The translations under genes were made by a program, and so were the position numbers. DNA of 64,000 nt, taken from Kitasatospora xanthocidica. GTDB lineage: Bacteria > Actinomycetota > Actinomycetes > Streptomycetales > Streptomycetaceae. Location: the NCBI RefSeq assembly GCF_014656195.1, contig NZ_BNBY01000016.1:119575-183574 (forward strand), read 5' to 3'. Position 1 is the stretch's first letter. Each line of letters starts with the position of its first letter. Below, piece by piece: positions 1 through 8,430 of this stretch. The notes below the pieces were generated by a model. That model saw nothing but the letters and a program-made list of their open reading frames with translations, was not told where the DNA came from and made no database searches.

Positions 1-344
1 CCCGGGTCGGGCTGGCCGGGCGCGAGCGGCACCGGCCCGGGCAGCTGTCGGGCGGCCAGCAGCAGCGGGTGGCGATCGCCCGGGCGCTGGTCGCCCGGCC
101 GGAGGTGCTGTTCGCCGACGAGCCGACGGGCGCGCTCGACCGGGCGACCGGGCACGACATCCTCGACCTGCTGCGCACGGGCGTCGACGTCGACGGGCAG
201 ACGTGCGTGATGGTCACCCACGACCCGGTGGCCGCCGGGTACGCGGACCGGGTGCTGCTGCTCGCGGACGGGCTGCTGGTGGACGAGCTGATCAGGCCGA
301 CCGCCGCACAGGTCGGCGAGCGGCTGAGCCGGCTGGGCGGGTGA
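1..344 (+). CDS. ABC transporter ATP-binding protein (3' part, cut by window edge)
   Basis: C-terminal part of an ABC ATPase whose start lies outside the window; the reading frame is open from base 3. The signature motif LSGGQQQRVAIARAL is followed by Walker B and the D-loop (LFADEPTGALD) and the switch histidine (VMVTHD), in family order and spacing. This is the LolD/MacB-like class of ATPase that works with FtsX-type permeases, and such a permease begins 6 bases after its stop. The pair would use ATP to drive a mechanotransmission or export permease in the membrane. Walker A is not in the window, so the N-terminal half cannot be checked. Confidence 0.93.
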   Translation, partial: RVGLAGRERHRPGQLSGGQQQRVAIARALVARPEVLFADEPTGALDRATGHDILDLLRTGVDVDGQTCVMVTHDPVAAGYADRVLLLADGLLVDELIRPTAAQVGERLSRLGG

Positions 345-349
345 GCGCG

Positions 350-1741
350 ATGAGCAGTCCTGTCCTGGCCCTGTCCGCGGGGCAGATCCGGCGCCGGCCC
401 GCGGCCTTCGCCGGCCTGGCCGCGGCGCTGCTGCTGGCGACGGCGGCGGTGACGCTGTTCGGCTCGCTGGTCGCCGCGCAGGTGACGGCTCCCCGTTCGG
501 TCGCGCGGGCACCGGTGGCCGGGCCGGGCGTGCTGGTGATCGCCGGCGCGTTCGGCGAGATCGCCGTGCTGGTCGCGCTGTTCACCGTGGTCAACGCGCT
601 CGGCTTCACCCTGCGTCAGCAGCACCGTGACCTCGCCCTGCTGCGCACCGTCGCGGCGACGCCCCGTCAGGTGCGGCGGGTGGTGCGCGCCCAGGTCGTG
701 GCGACCGTCCTGCTGGCGGCCGTGCCCGGCTGCGCGGTGGGGCTCCTCGCCGCCCGGGCCTTCCTCGCCGCCCTCCAGCGGCGCGGGATGGCGGCGCCCG
801 GACTGCGCATACCCGGGACGCCGGTGCCGATGCTGATCGCGCTCGGGGTGGCGCTGCTGGTCGGCCTGGCGGCGACCGCGGCCGCGGCCTGGCGGGTCAC
901 CCGGCCCGCGCCGGCCGTCGCCCTGACCGAGGGGACGGGCGGTGCACGACCGACCGGAGTGCTGCGGCCGCTGGCCGGGGCGGCCGTGCTGGCGGGAGGG
1001 GTGCTGCTGCTGCGGCTGGCCGCGACCAGGCCGGCCGGGGAGCTGGACAAGGCGGCGCAGGCCGCGTTGCTCGGTTCGCTGGTGCTGCTGGCCGCGGTCG
1101 CCCTGCTGGGGCCGTTGGCCGCACGGGCACTGGCCGCCGCGCTGGGCCTTCCGGTCCGGGTGCTCGTCCCGCGGGCCGGCTGGCTGGCCGACGCGAATCT
1201 GCGCGGCTACGCGGCCAGGCTCTCCTCGGCGGTGGTTCCGGTCGCGCTGCTGGTCGGGCTGGCCGGCACGATGTTGATCATCACCAGCACCGCCGAGCGC
1301 GCGGCCCGGGCGAGCGGTGCGATGACCAGCGTGACCAAGGCGAGCGACGTCTGGCTGCGGCAGGCGGAACTCGGACTGCTGGTCTGCTTCGCGGCGGTCT
1401 CCACGGTCAACACCCTGGTCGCGCTGACCGCCGACCGGCGTCGCGAGTTCGCGCTGCTGCGGCTGGTCGGAGCGACGCGGCGGCAGCTGCTGCGGATGCT
1501 GTCCGTGGAAGCGGTCCTCACCACGGTGGTCGGCGTGCTGCTGGGCGCGGCGGTGGCGGTCGCGGCCTCGGGGGCGTTCAGCTGGGCGGTGCGGGGGACG
1601 GTGGTGCCGGCGATGCCGGGCGCCGGTTGCGCCTGGGTGGTGCTGGGCGCGGCGGCCCTGACGGTGCCCGGGATCGTGGGCACGGGGCTGTGGGCGACGG
1701 GTGGGTCGGCGGTGGAGTCGGTGGGCGTGGACCGGGGGTGA
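350..1741 (+). CDS. FtsX-like ABC transporter permease
   Basis: About 463 residues with hydrophobic segments arranged as two FtsX-type blocks: an N-terminal helix (AGLAAALLLATAAVTLFGSL), a helix group around residues 55-185, and a C-terminal group that contains ADRRREFALLRLVGATRRQ, the typical FtsX stretch. A similar stretch (LRQQHRDLALLRTVAATPRQ) sits in the first half, so the two halves look duplicated. It is shorter than the roughly 800-residue fused permeases common in Streptomyces because the large extracytoplasmic domains are nearly absent. I chose ATG 350; GTG 341, which overlaps the upstream stop as GTGA, is an equally possible start. It forms one operon with the upstream ATPase. Confidence 0.9.
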   Translation: MSSPVLALSAGQIRRRPAAFAGLAAALLLATAAVTLFGSLVAAQVTAPRSVARAPVAGPGVLVIAGAFGEIAVLVALFTVVNALGFTLRQQHRDLALLRTVAATPRQVRRVVRAQVVATVLLAAVPGCAVGLLAARAFLAALQRRGMAAPGLRIPGTPVPMLIALGVALLVGLAATAAAAWRVTRPAPAVALTEGTGGARPTGVLRPLAGAAVLAGGVLLLRLAATRPAGELDKAAQAALLGSLVLLAAVALLGPLAARALAAALGLPVRVLVPRAGWLADANLRGYAARLSSAVVPVALLVGLAGTMLIITSTAERAARASGAMTSVTKASDVWLRQAELGLLVCFAAVSTVNTLVALTADRRREFALLRLVGATRRQLLRMLSVEAVLTTVVGVLLGAAVAVAASGAFSWAVRGTVVPAMPGAGCAWVVLGAAALTVPGIVGTGLWATGGSAVESVGVDRG

Positions 1742-1904
1742 GGTGACAGGCCGTCGGCGGGGCACGGGCGCGTGTGCCGTGAGGGCGCCTCGCAGAGGGC
1801 GATGCGGTGCCTGGGCGGGGAGTACGAGCGGCGGTGTCGGGGGAAAGGACGGCGGATGCGGTGATCCGGTGGCGTCTGGTGGATGCTGGGTCGGCGGGTG
1901 AGGT

Positions 1905-3197
1905 GTGAGGGTGAGGGGTGCGGTGGACGGCGGTGCGCTGGGCGACGGTGAGGCGAAGGCGGTGACACGGACGGTGGCTCAGTGGCGGCCGCGACTGGCG
2001 GTGCGGGGTGACGAGGTGGCGTTCGCCGTCCTCGGACTGCCGCTGGGTGTCCTCGGCGGCGTCTACGCCGTCGCCGCCCTCTACGGTGGCGCGCTGTTCT
2101 CGCTCACCGTGCTGGGCCTGCCGTTCGTCGTGGCCGCGCTGCTCGGGGCCCGGCGGATCGGCCGGTTGCACCGCTGGCTGGTCGAGTCGCTGCTCGACGA
2201 GACGGTGCCCGAACCGGCGCCGCTGCCGCGCCCGCCCGGGATGTTCGCCCGGGGCCGGGCGGTGCTGACCGATCCGGTGGGCTGGCGGGTGCTGCTCTAC
2301 CTCCTTCTGCGGCTGCCCGTGGGGGTAGGGGGCTTCCTGGCCGCGGTGGGCCTGCCCCTCGGGTCCCTCTGGGTGACGGGATTCCCGCTCTGGGTACGGC
2401 TGTTGGAGCCGGGAGCGAGGCCGGTCGGCTGGTCCGACATCGGCGCGGTCCCGGTCGGGTTCCTCCTGCTGGCCACCGTACCCGCCGTACTGCGGCTGCT
2501 GAGCCGGGCGAACCGGTCCCTCGCCCGGACGCTGCTCGGCCCGGTGCGCTCCCAGCAGCGGGTGCGCGAGCTGGAGACCGCCCGGGCCACCCTGCTGGCC
2601 GAGAACAGCGGACGGCTGCGGCGTCTGGAACGCGACCTGCACGACGGCACCCAGGCACAGCTGGTCGCGCTCGCCATCACCCTCTCCCTGGCCGACGACG
2701 CCCTCGCCGACCCGGAAGAGCCCGACCTCGGACGGCTGCGCACCCTGGTCGACCGGGCCCGGGGGCAGACCGACGACACCATCACGGGCCTGCGCCGGCT
2801 GACCCGGGGCATCCACCCGGTGGCGCTGGACGGAGGGTTGGCCGAGGCGCTGCCCGGACTCACCGCCACCTCGCCGGTGCCGGTCACGGTCCGGCTGGAC
2901 CTGCGGGAGCGGCCGGAGGAGGTGATCGAGCGGGCCGTCTACTTCTGCGCGGCCGAACTGCTCACCAACGTGGCCAAGCACAGCGACGCGCGATCGGCGG
3001 AGCTCGCCGTGACCGCGGCCGACGGGAGGGTCCGGTTGACCGTGCGTGACGACGGGCGCGGCGGCGCCTCGATCGGCGCGGGCACCGGTCTGGCCGGTCT
3101 GGCCGAACGGCTCGCGGCGGTGGACGGGGTGCTGCGGGTGGACAGCCCGCCGGGCGGGCCGACCGTGGTCAGCGCCGAGCTGCCGAGCCGGTTGTGA
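1905..3197 (+). CDS. Sensor histidine kinase (NarL/DesK type, HisKA_3)
   Basis: 430 residues. An N-terminal membrane sensor with about four helices (residues 35-210, resembling the 'putative sensor' domain of actinobacterial kinases) precedes a dimerisation/phosphoacceptor helix RRLERDLHDGTQAQL with His246, then a C-terminal HATPase domain with an N-box (ELLTNVAKHS) and G-boxes (DDGRGG, GTGLAGLAERL). Such kinases autophosphorylate and pass phosphate to LuxR-type response regulators; one is encoded convergently 139 bp downstream. Closeness to the FtsX transporter suggests an envelope-stress or antimicrobial-sensing unit (inference). The exact start is uncertain: GTG 1905, 1911 and 1920 are all possible, and 1920 has a GAGGGG just upstream. 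Confidence 0.92.
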   Translation: MRVRGAVDGGALGDGEAKAVTRTVAQWRPRLAVRGDEVAFAVLGLPLGVLGGVYAVAALYGGALFSLTVLGLPFVVAALLGARRIGRLHRWLVESLLDETVPEPAPLPRPPGMFARGRAVLTDPVGWRVLLYLLLRLPVGVGGFLAAVGLPLGSLWVTGFPLWVRLLEPGARPVGWSDIGAVPVGFLLLATVPAVLRLLSRANRSLARTLLGPVRSQQRVRELETARATLLAENSGRLRRLERDLHDGTQAQLVALAITLSLADDALADPEEPDLGRLRTLVDRARGQTDDTITGLRRLTRGIHPVALDGGLAEALPGLTATSPVPVTVRLDLRERPEEVIERAVYFCAAELLTNVAKHSDARSAELAVTAADGRVRLTVRDDGRGGASIGAGTGLAGLAERLAAVDGVLRVDSPPGGPTVVSAELPSRL

Positions 3198-3283
3198 CGG
3201 CGGCCCAGGGAGGGTGGGGCCGGTATGAACGACGCTCCTGAACGACGCCGGATGAGCGCCGTGGCAGGAGCGCCACCGGATGA

Positions 3284-3304
3284 GCGCCGCTGCATGAGCG
3301 GCGC
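3284..3304. terminator. Hairpin between convergent kinase and response regulator genes
   Basis: Perfect 8-bp arms GCGCCGCT / AGCGGCGC around a 5-base loop (GCATG), between the stop codons of two convergent genes. There is no T-run, as is usual for high-GC actinobacteria, so it could act in both directions. Short direct repeats of GATGAGCGCCG lie just upstream. Confidence 0.5.
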
Positions 3305-3336
3305 CCGTCGGGCATGTCCGGGAGCAGCCCCTCGGC

Positions 3337-4005
3337 TCAGGAGGTGCCGCTCTCCGCGAGGTAGGTGAGCACGGCCTTGACCCGCCGGTTGTCGGCCTCG
3401 GTCGAGGGCAGCTCGAACTTGGCGAACACGGCGGCCACGTGCTTCTCCACCGCACGCTCCGACACCACGAGCTGGGTGGCGATCGACCGGTTGGAGTGGC
3501 CCTGCGCCATCAGCTCCAGCACCTCCCGCTCGCGCGGGGTGAGCGCGTCGACCAGGCTGCGCCGACGGCCGCTGATCAGCCCGTTGATGATCTCCGGGTC
3601 GAGCGCCGTGCCTCCTGCGGCGACCCGGTGCAGGGCGTCCACGAACTGGGAGGTTCGGGCCACTCGCTCCTTGAGCAGATAGCCGATACCGGCGGCGCCG
3701 CCGGCCATGAGCCGGGCCGCCCAGGTGGTCTCGACGTGCTGGGAGAAGACCAGGATCCCGACCTCGGGCTGGGTGGCGCGGATCTCGACGGCCGCCCGGA
3801 TCCCCTCGTCGGTGTGGGTGGGCGGCATCCGGATGTCCACCACGGCCACGTCGGGGCGGTGCTCGGCGACGGCGGCGACCAGTTCGGGCGCCGTTCCGGC
3901 GGTGGCGACCACCGCGCAGCCGCGCGCGGTGAGGAGTTCGACCATCCCGTCCCGGAGGATCACCGAGTCCTCGGCGAGGACGACGCGGAGCTGCTTGTCG
4001 GTCAT
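3337..4005 (-). CDS. Two-component response regulator, LuxR/NarL family
   Basis: 222 residues. The N-terminal receiver domain has the acidic pair (AEDS, residues 11-14), the phosphoacceptor Asp57 in VAVVDIRMPP, and the later Ser/Lys region (VFSQH, LLKERV). The C-terminal LuxR-type HTH reads LTPREREVLELMAQGHSNRSIA...VVSERAVEKHV. The likely partner is the HisKA_3 kinase encoded convergently at 1905-3197. It would bind DNA as a phosphorylated dimer, perhaps at the promoter of the ABC transporter. It is transcribed divergently from the MarR gene, with a 99-bp intergenic region holding two repeated operator-like boxes. Confidence 0.95.
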   Translation of the reverse strand: MTDKQLRVVLAEDSVILRDGMVELLTARGCAVVATAGTAPELVAAVAEHRPDVAVVDIRMPPTHTDEGIRAAVEIRATQPEVGILVFSQHVETTWAARLMAGGAAGIGYLLKERVARTSQFVDALHRVAAGGTALDPEIINGLISGRRRSLVDALTPREREVLELMAQGHSNRSIATQLVVSERAVEKHVAAVFAKFELPSTEADNRRVKAVLTYLAESGTS

Positions 4006-4059
4006 GCCGCCATTATCCAGGCCGTCGGGGGACGGAAAACCGCCCCTCGCAAAAGTCTT

Positions 4060-4085
4060 CAGTTCAGACTGGACAGTTCAGACTG
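4060..4085. promoter_or_regulatory. Paired 12-bp operator-like boxes, probable MarR site
   Basis: The 12-mer CAGTTCAGACTG occurs twice (4060-4071 and 4074-4085), 14 bp start to start. Each copy is itself an imperfect dyad (CAGT...ACTG). The pair lies 20 bp upstream of the MarR-family start codon and between two divergent genes. MarR proteins commonly autorepress from such sites; assignment to this MarR is inference. Confidence 0.6.
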
Positions 4086-4104
4086 ATGAAATTACCGTGG
4101 AATC

Positions 4105-4554
4105 GTGACCGAGAAGCGAACCGTCCCCGCTGACTCCGCGGCCGTGGCCGCGCGTGAGCTGCGCGCCGTCTTCAGTCGGCTGCGCCGCACCCTCCGGGAG
4201 GCGAGCGCCACCACCGACCTCACGCCCTCCCAGGCCGCCGTGCTCAGCCGGCTGATCAACGACGGCCCGGCCTCGGCCAGCGGACTGGCCGCCGCCGAGC
4301 GGGTCCGCCCGCAGTCGATGGCCGCCACCCTGGCCGTGCTCGAACGGCACGGCCTGATCGGACGCCGACCCGACCCCGAGGACGGGCGCCGCCAGCTGGT
4401 CAGCCTCACCAAGGACGGGCTGGCCCGGATCGCGGACAGCCGCCGGGTGCGCGAGGAGTGGCTGGCCCGGGCGATGGAGGAGCGGTACACCGAGGACGAA
4501 CGCGCCACCGTGCTCGCCGCGTTGGCCCTGCTCGACCGGCTGAGCGAGCGATGA
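4105..4554 (+). CDS. MarR-family transcriptional regulator
   Basis: 149 residues from a GTG start, the usual MarR length. The winged-helix core is clear: LTPSQAAVLSRLINDGPASASGLAAAERVRPQSMAATLAVLERHGLIGRRPDPEDGRR, with the wing DPEDGRRQLVSLT. The gene overlaps the downstream MFS exporter by four bases (ATGA), so the two are translationally coupled. The usual logic is a ligand-released repressor controlling its own efflux pump. Two identical 12-bp boxes directly upstream are candidate operators. Confidence 0.94.
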   Translation: MTEKRTVPADSAAVAARELRAVFSRLRRTLREASATTDLTPSQAAVLSRLINDGPASASGLAAAERVRPQSMAATLAVLERHGLIGRRPDPEDGRRQLVSLTKDGLARIADSRRVREEWLARAMEERYTEDERATVLAALALLDRLSER

Positions 4555-6095
4555 CCGGCCCGGCCGCCCTGCTGGCCCGCCTCCGGGCCGGCCGTCGACT
4601 ACCCTCCCCCGGGCCGTCCTCGCACCAGCCGTCCTCCCGCCGGCCGTCCTCCCACGGGCCGGACGCGCCGGACGCGCCGGACGACGGATTCAATCGGCGG
4701 TTGATCGCCCCGATGGTGCTGGGCTCGGTGCTCAACCCGGTCAACTCCTCGATGATCGCGGTGGCCCTGGTGCCGGTGGGCGCGGCCTTCGGCGCACCGC
4801 CCGCCGAGACCGCCTGGCTGGTCACCGGGCTCTACCTCGCCACCGCGATCGGCCAGCCGGTGATCGGGCGGCTGGTGGACACCCACGGACCGCGCCGCCT
4901 CTACCTCGCGGGGACGGCCATGGTCGGCGCGGCCGGCCTGCTCGGCGCGCTCGCCCCGTCGCTCTGGCTGCTGATCGTCGCCCGGGTGCTGCTCGGGCTG
5001 GGCACCTCGGCGGCGTACCCCGCCGCGATGCACCTGACCCGCAGCGAGGCCGAGCGCACCGGGCGGTCCAGCCCGACCGGGGTGCTGACCGTCCTCGCGG
5101 TCGCCAACCAGACCGTCGCCGTGGTCGGCCCGACCCTCGGCGGGCTGCTGATCGGTGCGGGCGGCTGGCGGACCGTCTTCGCCGTCAACGTCCCGCTCTC
5201 GCTGGCCTGTCTGGCGCTCGGGGCGGCCCGCCTCCCGGCGACCGTACCGACGGTGCGGGCGGTGCAGGCAGGGACGGCGGAGGAGGCGACGGCTGCGCGG
5301 CGCGACCGCCCCGCCGGAAGCGACCGGCTGGACCACGCCGGGATCGCGCTGTTCGCGGTCCTGCTGCTCTCGCTGATGCTGTTCCTGATGAAGCCCGCCC
5401 CGGCGCTCTGGTACCTGCCGGTGCTGGCCCTGCTGGCGGCGGTGGCCTTCGCCGTCCGCGAGACGCGGGCCCGTACGCCCTTCATCGACCTGGGGGCGCT
5501 CGCCCGCAACCGGCCGCTGATCGCCACCTACCTGCGTCAACTCCTCGGCTACACCGCGATCTACGCCTTCCTCTACGGCTACACCCAGTGGCTGGAGGAG
5601 GGGCGCGGACTGTCCGCCGCCACCGCCGGGCTGGTCCTGCTGCCGCTCTCGCTCACCGCCCTCACCGTCTCCGGTCTCACCGGCCGCAGTCCGGCCGTGC
5701 GGGGCAAGCTCCTGACCGGGGCCGGGTGCCAGATCGCCGCCTGTGCGGGCCTGTTGCTGGTGCGCGCGGACAGTCCGGCCGTGCTGCTGATCGTCGTCGG
5801 TGTGGTGGCGGGCGTCCCGCAGGGCCTGATCGGGCTCGCCACCCAGACCGCCCTCTACCACCAGGCCGACCCGGCCGCCATCGCCTCCGCGGCCGGGCTG
5901 CTGCGCACCTTCATGTACCTCGGCGCGATGGCCGCCTCCGCCGCGAGCGCCGCCTTCTTCCCGCACGGCGCGACCACGGGAGGGCTGCACCACCTCGCGC
6001 TGTTCATGCTCGGTGGCGCGGCCCTGTTGTTCCTGCTGACCCTGCCGGACCGCTCGTTGGGGCGGCTGGCCGGCCTCGGCAGTACCGGACGTTGA
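4551..6095 (+). CDS. MFS multidrug efflux transporter (DHA2/EmrB-QacA type)
   Basis: 514 residues. ATG 4551 overlaps the MarR stop. After a Ser/Pro-rich, repeat-like cytoplasmic leader (residues 1-45) come about 14 hydrophobic segments, as in DHA2 drug:H+ antiporters. Visible MFS features are LVDTHGPRRLYLAG (motif A) and TPLGG-like VVGPTLGGLLIGAGGWRTVFAVNVP (motif C region, conserved GWR..F..N.P). It probably exports a toxic hydrophobic compound that the MarR partner senses; the substrate cannot be read from sequence. It is convergent with the next gene, with only an 18-bp gap. Confidence 0.93.
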   Translation: MTGPAALLARLRAGRRLPSPGPSSHQPSSRRPSSHGPDAPDAPDDGFNRRLIAPMVLGSVLNPVNSSMIAVALVPVGAAFGAPPAETAWLVTGLYLATAIGQPVIGRLVDTHGPRRLYLAGTAMVGAAGLLGALAPSLWLLIVARVLLGLGTSAAYPAAMHLTRSEAERTGRSSPTGVLTVLAVANQTVAVVGPTLGGLLIGAGGWRTVFAVNVPLSLACLALGAARLPATVPTVRAVQAGTAEEATAARRDRPAGSDRLDHAGIALFAVLLLSLMLFLMKPAPALWYLPVLALLAAVAFAVRETRARTPFIDLGALARNRPLIATYLRQLLGYTAIYAFLYGYTQWLEEGRGLSAATAGLVLLPLSLTALTVSGLTGRSPAVRGKLLTGAGCQIAACAGLLLVRADSPAVLLIVVGVVAGVPQGLIGLATQTALYHQADPAAIASAAGLLRTFMYLGAMAASAASAAFFPHGATTGGLHHLALFMLGGAALLFLLTLPDRSLGRLAGLGSTGR

Positions 6096-6113
6096 CGATG
6101 CGTTGACGATCGG

Positions 6114-6644
6114 TCAGTCGTCGGCGACCGGCGTTCCCCGCCAGGCGTGCACGCCGGGGGTGACCTCGACCACCTCGGTCGGATAGGCGTTCCGGACGAG
6201 GGTGAGCAGGGCGCGTTGCTCGTCCAGCCACCCGGCGGCGGGGGAGAGGACGACCCGGAGCGTGGCGCCGGAATCCTCTGCGTCCGAGACCGTCACCCAG
6301 AGCCCGCCCGGGCGCCCGGGTTCGATCCGCAGTTCCGGGCCGTGCTCCTCGTCCAGCCAGCGGACCGCGAAGCCCCGGTCGAGCCGGTCCAGGGCCGCCT
6401 CCCACTGCCGCAGGTGGCTGTCGGTCACCAGGGTGACGAAGTGTCCGCGTACCGAGTCGGCGGTGACGGTGATCTCGCAGTCCAGCCAGTCGTGCCCGAG
6501 CAGGGAGCCCGGGGCGTGCCGGCCGAGCACCCGGACCCGGACGTTGCGGCCGCCGGTCCGACCGGTGCGGCCGGGGGCGTCATCGGTGCCGGGACGGTCC
6601 GTCAATCTGATCAACTCGTGCTGGTGCGAAGCGACTTCACTCAC
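6114..6644 (-). CDS. DUF5959-like conserved protein
   Basis: 176 residues from a GTG start with a good ribosome site (GGGAG, 7 bases upstream). The pattern ELIRLTD...VRVLGRHAPGSLLGHDWLDCEITV...WLDEEHGPELRIEP...AAGWLDEQRALLTLVRNAYPTEVVEVTPG matches a Streptomyces family I know as DUF5959, of unknown function. It is soluble, with no signal peptide or membrane helix. It lies downstream of, and in the same direction as, the AfsA-like gene, but a 329-bp gap argues against a tight operon. The family name comes from memory of the pattern and is moderately sure. Confidence 0.75.
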   Translation of the reverse strand: MSEVASHQHELIRLTDRPGTDDAPGRTGRTGGRNVRVRVLGRHAPGSLLGHDWLDCEITVTADSVRGHFVTLVTDSHLRQWEAALDRLDRGFAVRWLDEEHGPELRIEPGRPGGLWVTVSDAEDSGATLRVVLSPAAGWLDEQRALLTLVRNAYPTEVVEVTPGVHAWRGTPVADD

Positions 6645-6973
6645 GGCGTGCTCCCGGTGGCAGCGGTTCAAGGGCTGACATCCTCGCGCAGGTGTTCGTT
6701 CCGGTGCCAGACCGAGGGGCCGCCGTGTTCCCGCCGGGACGCCGGGACGCCGGGAGCTCGCGACGCCGGGAGCCCGGGGCGCCCGGGGCGCCGTACGGCC
6801 GACGGCCCGCCGGACCGGGAAGGCCGGGCGGGCCGTGCTGCTGGTGCGGGTCGTGCTCATGCGGCGGGTCCTACTGCGAGTCGTGCCTCGGGTTTTACCG
6901 CTGTTCCCGCCGCGGGTCGTGCCGACTGCCCTGCCGCACCGGCTGCCCGCGCGGTGCGGTGGCGGGCGTCGGG
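6645..6973. other. Intergenic, no gene seen
   Basis: 329 bp between the AfsA-like and DUF5959-like genes. Read-through frames exist here only because of the GC content. The stretch near 6711-6800 has short direct repeats of CGGGACGCCGGGA. It presumably holds the promoter of the DUF5959-like gene; I find no clear element. Confidence 0.4.
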
Positions 6974-7972
6974 TCAGCGGTGGTCCGGGTGGCCGGTGAG
7001 GACGGTGGTGAAGATCGGTTCGCCGTGCTGGTGGCCGGTCACGGTGGTGGTGAGGGCGTCCGGGTCCTCGCCGGGGGTGTGCCGGGCGGTGATGACGGTG
7101 GGCGCGTCGTGCTCGGCGTACCGGTGGAAGGTGGTGGCCGCGGAGGTGGGCGTGATGGTGACGGGGCTGGTCAGCGCGTTGGTCGCCTGGCGGGCCGCCT
7201 CGATCAGCACCATGCCGGGGATGTGGTCGTTGGCGTGGTCGAAGAGGATCGGGTGCCAGAAGTCGGGGGTGAGGTGCCAGGTGCCCGGTGTGCCGGCCGG
7301 GGCCAGGACGACGTCGCACGGGCGGAGCCGGCCGACCCGGGCCGGCGGCAGCGGTTCGGCGGTCGGGGCGGGCGCCGGCAGCGCGGCGTCGTCGACGCGG
7401 CCGCGGCGGAGCCGCTGGTAGGTCGTGTTCGGGACGGTGGTGAACCGGGCGTACCCGGTGGCGGCCAGGTGCGGGCCGCGCCGGACGACCGTGCTGAGCG
7501 TGAAGTCGACGGTGTTGCGGGTGCGGCGCGGCTGGGCGACGAGCTTGGCCTCGATGGCGAGGTCGGTGGGCTTCGCGCCGATCAGGAGCTGGCGCGGGCG
7601 GGTGGTGTAGTCGAGGTTCCACATCATGAACTTGTGGTCGAGCGGGACGCCGAACCGGGTGTGGGCGAGGTAGAGGCCGACCTGGCGGATCGTTTCGGCA
7701 GCCTGGATCGGGTCGTGCCGGGTGCCGTCCGGGGTGCTGAAGAAGGTGTGCGCGCGGGGCCATTGCGCGGAGACCGCGAAGGTGGTCTCGTTCAGCTGCT
7801 CGCTGTCGGTCAGGAAGACCTCGGCGTGGCAGGCCCGGTGGACGTACTCCTTGGCGACGGTGCTGGTCAGGCGGGGTGCCGAGCCGGTCGCCAGGGCCGG
7901 GCCGGGGACGGTCTCGGGGGCCTCGGCGCCGGTGAGGGCGGAGGCAGGCGTGCGGAAGGCAAGCAGGGTCAT
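6974..7972 (-). CDS. AfsA/ScbA-family gamma-butyrolactone biosynthesis protein (A-factor hotdog domains)
   Basis: 332 residues from ATG 7972. The start of the first hotdog repeat, KEYVHRACHAEVFLTDSEQL, is the hallmark of AfsA/ScbA/BarX proteins. The second repeat follows at about residues 215-320 and includes HPILFDHANDHIPGMVLIEAARQA, also diagnostic. AfsA couples a beta-ketoacyl-ACP to dihydroxyacetone phosphate, the first committed step to butyrolactone autoregulators. The gene is divergent from a butyrolactone-receptor-like TetR gene, the classical scbA/scbR arrangement, and an ARE-like operator lies 52 bp upstream of its start. A longer ATG (8053) is in frame, but it would place the operator inside the coding region. 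Confidence 0.95.
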   Translation of the reverse strand: MTLLAFRTPASALTGAEAPETVPGPALATGSAPRLTSTVAKEYVHRACHAEVFLTDSEQLNETTFAVSAQWPRAHTFFSTPDGTRHDPIQAAETIRQVGLYLAHTRFGVPLDHKFMMWNLDYTTRPRQLLIGAKPTDLAIEAKLVAQPRRTRNTVDFTLSTVVRRGPHLAATGYARFTTVPNTTYQRLRRGRVDDAALPAPAPTAEPLPPARVGRLRPCDVVLAPAGTPGTWHLTPDFWHPILFDHANDHIPGMVLIEAARQATNALTSPVTITPTSAATTFHRYAEHDAPTVITARHTPGEDPDALTTTVTGHQHGEPIFTTVLTGHPDHR

Positions 7973-8023
7973 GGGAGCGCTCCAAAGGGCCGGGACGGGC
8001 GGGGTGGGCTGCTCAGGGCTCGT

Positions 8024-8050
8024 AAGATACGTACCTACCGGTTTGCTTTT
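8024..8050. promoter_or_regulatory. ARE-like butyrolactone receptor operator upstream of the AfsA gene
   Basis: AAGATACGTACCTACCGGTT followed by TGCTTTT closely resembles the autoregulatory element bound by ArpA/ScbR/BarA receptors (core ATAC..ACC...CGGTTTG). It lies 52 bp upstream of the AfsA-like start codon, where receptor binding would block its promoter. Confidence 0.8.
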
Positions 8051-8376
8051 CAAGGAGCCAAGGCGAAGGTTCGTCGGCGGCCGAGCAGAGCCGGTGGACG
8101 TCCCGGCGGGAGGTGCGAACCCTTCCGAGGCTGTGGCGGATTGGTGAATCTCGGCTGACCTGCGGTGATTTCATGACCGAAACTTGACGGGTTCATTATC
8201 ACGAGGGGGTCGCGTGCGGGAGTGGCGGCCACAAGTAGCAGCCGCCGCTCCGGTTCGGAGGCTCCCGATGGGGGTCCCGGTCACCTCGTCGACTCGTACC
8301 GTCCACGCGGTTTTCCCTCGCTCAAAGGCCGCCGGATGTGACCTGGGGCGCAGGATCGTCAGGGCGCTCGGCGGGT

Positions 8377-8403
8377 AAGATACGGGGTGTTTGGTTTTGT
8401 TTG
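8377..8403. promoter_or_regulatory. ARE-like operator upstream of the receptor gene
   Basis: AAGATACGGGGTGTTTGGTT followed by TTGTTTG shares the AAGATAC left half and T-rich right half of the site at 8024. It ends 28 bp before the receptor's proposed GTG start, fitting autorepression. Confidence 0.72.
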
Positions 8404-8430
8404 CCGAGCGTTTCGGGTGGGGTGGTTGCG

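Noticed and set aside
6114..7985. 623-residue minus-strand frame joining two regions
   Set aside because: Only its last 176 codons form a recognisable protein; the rest is out of frame with the AfsA-like gene it overlaps.
8338..8430. Upstream extension of the butyrolactone receptor to ATG-like start at 8338
   Set aside because: Would translate through an ARE-like operator; receptor homologues begin at the VRQERA region.
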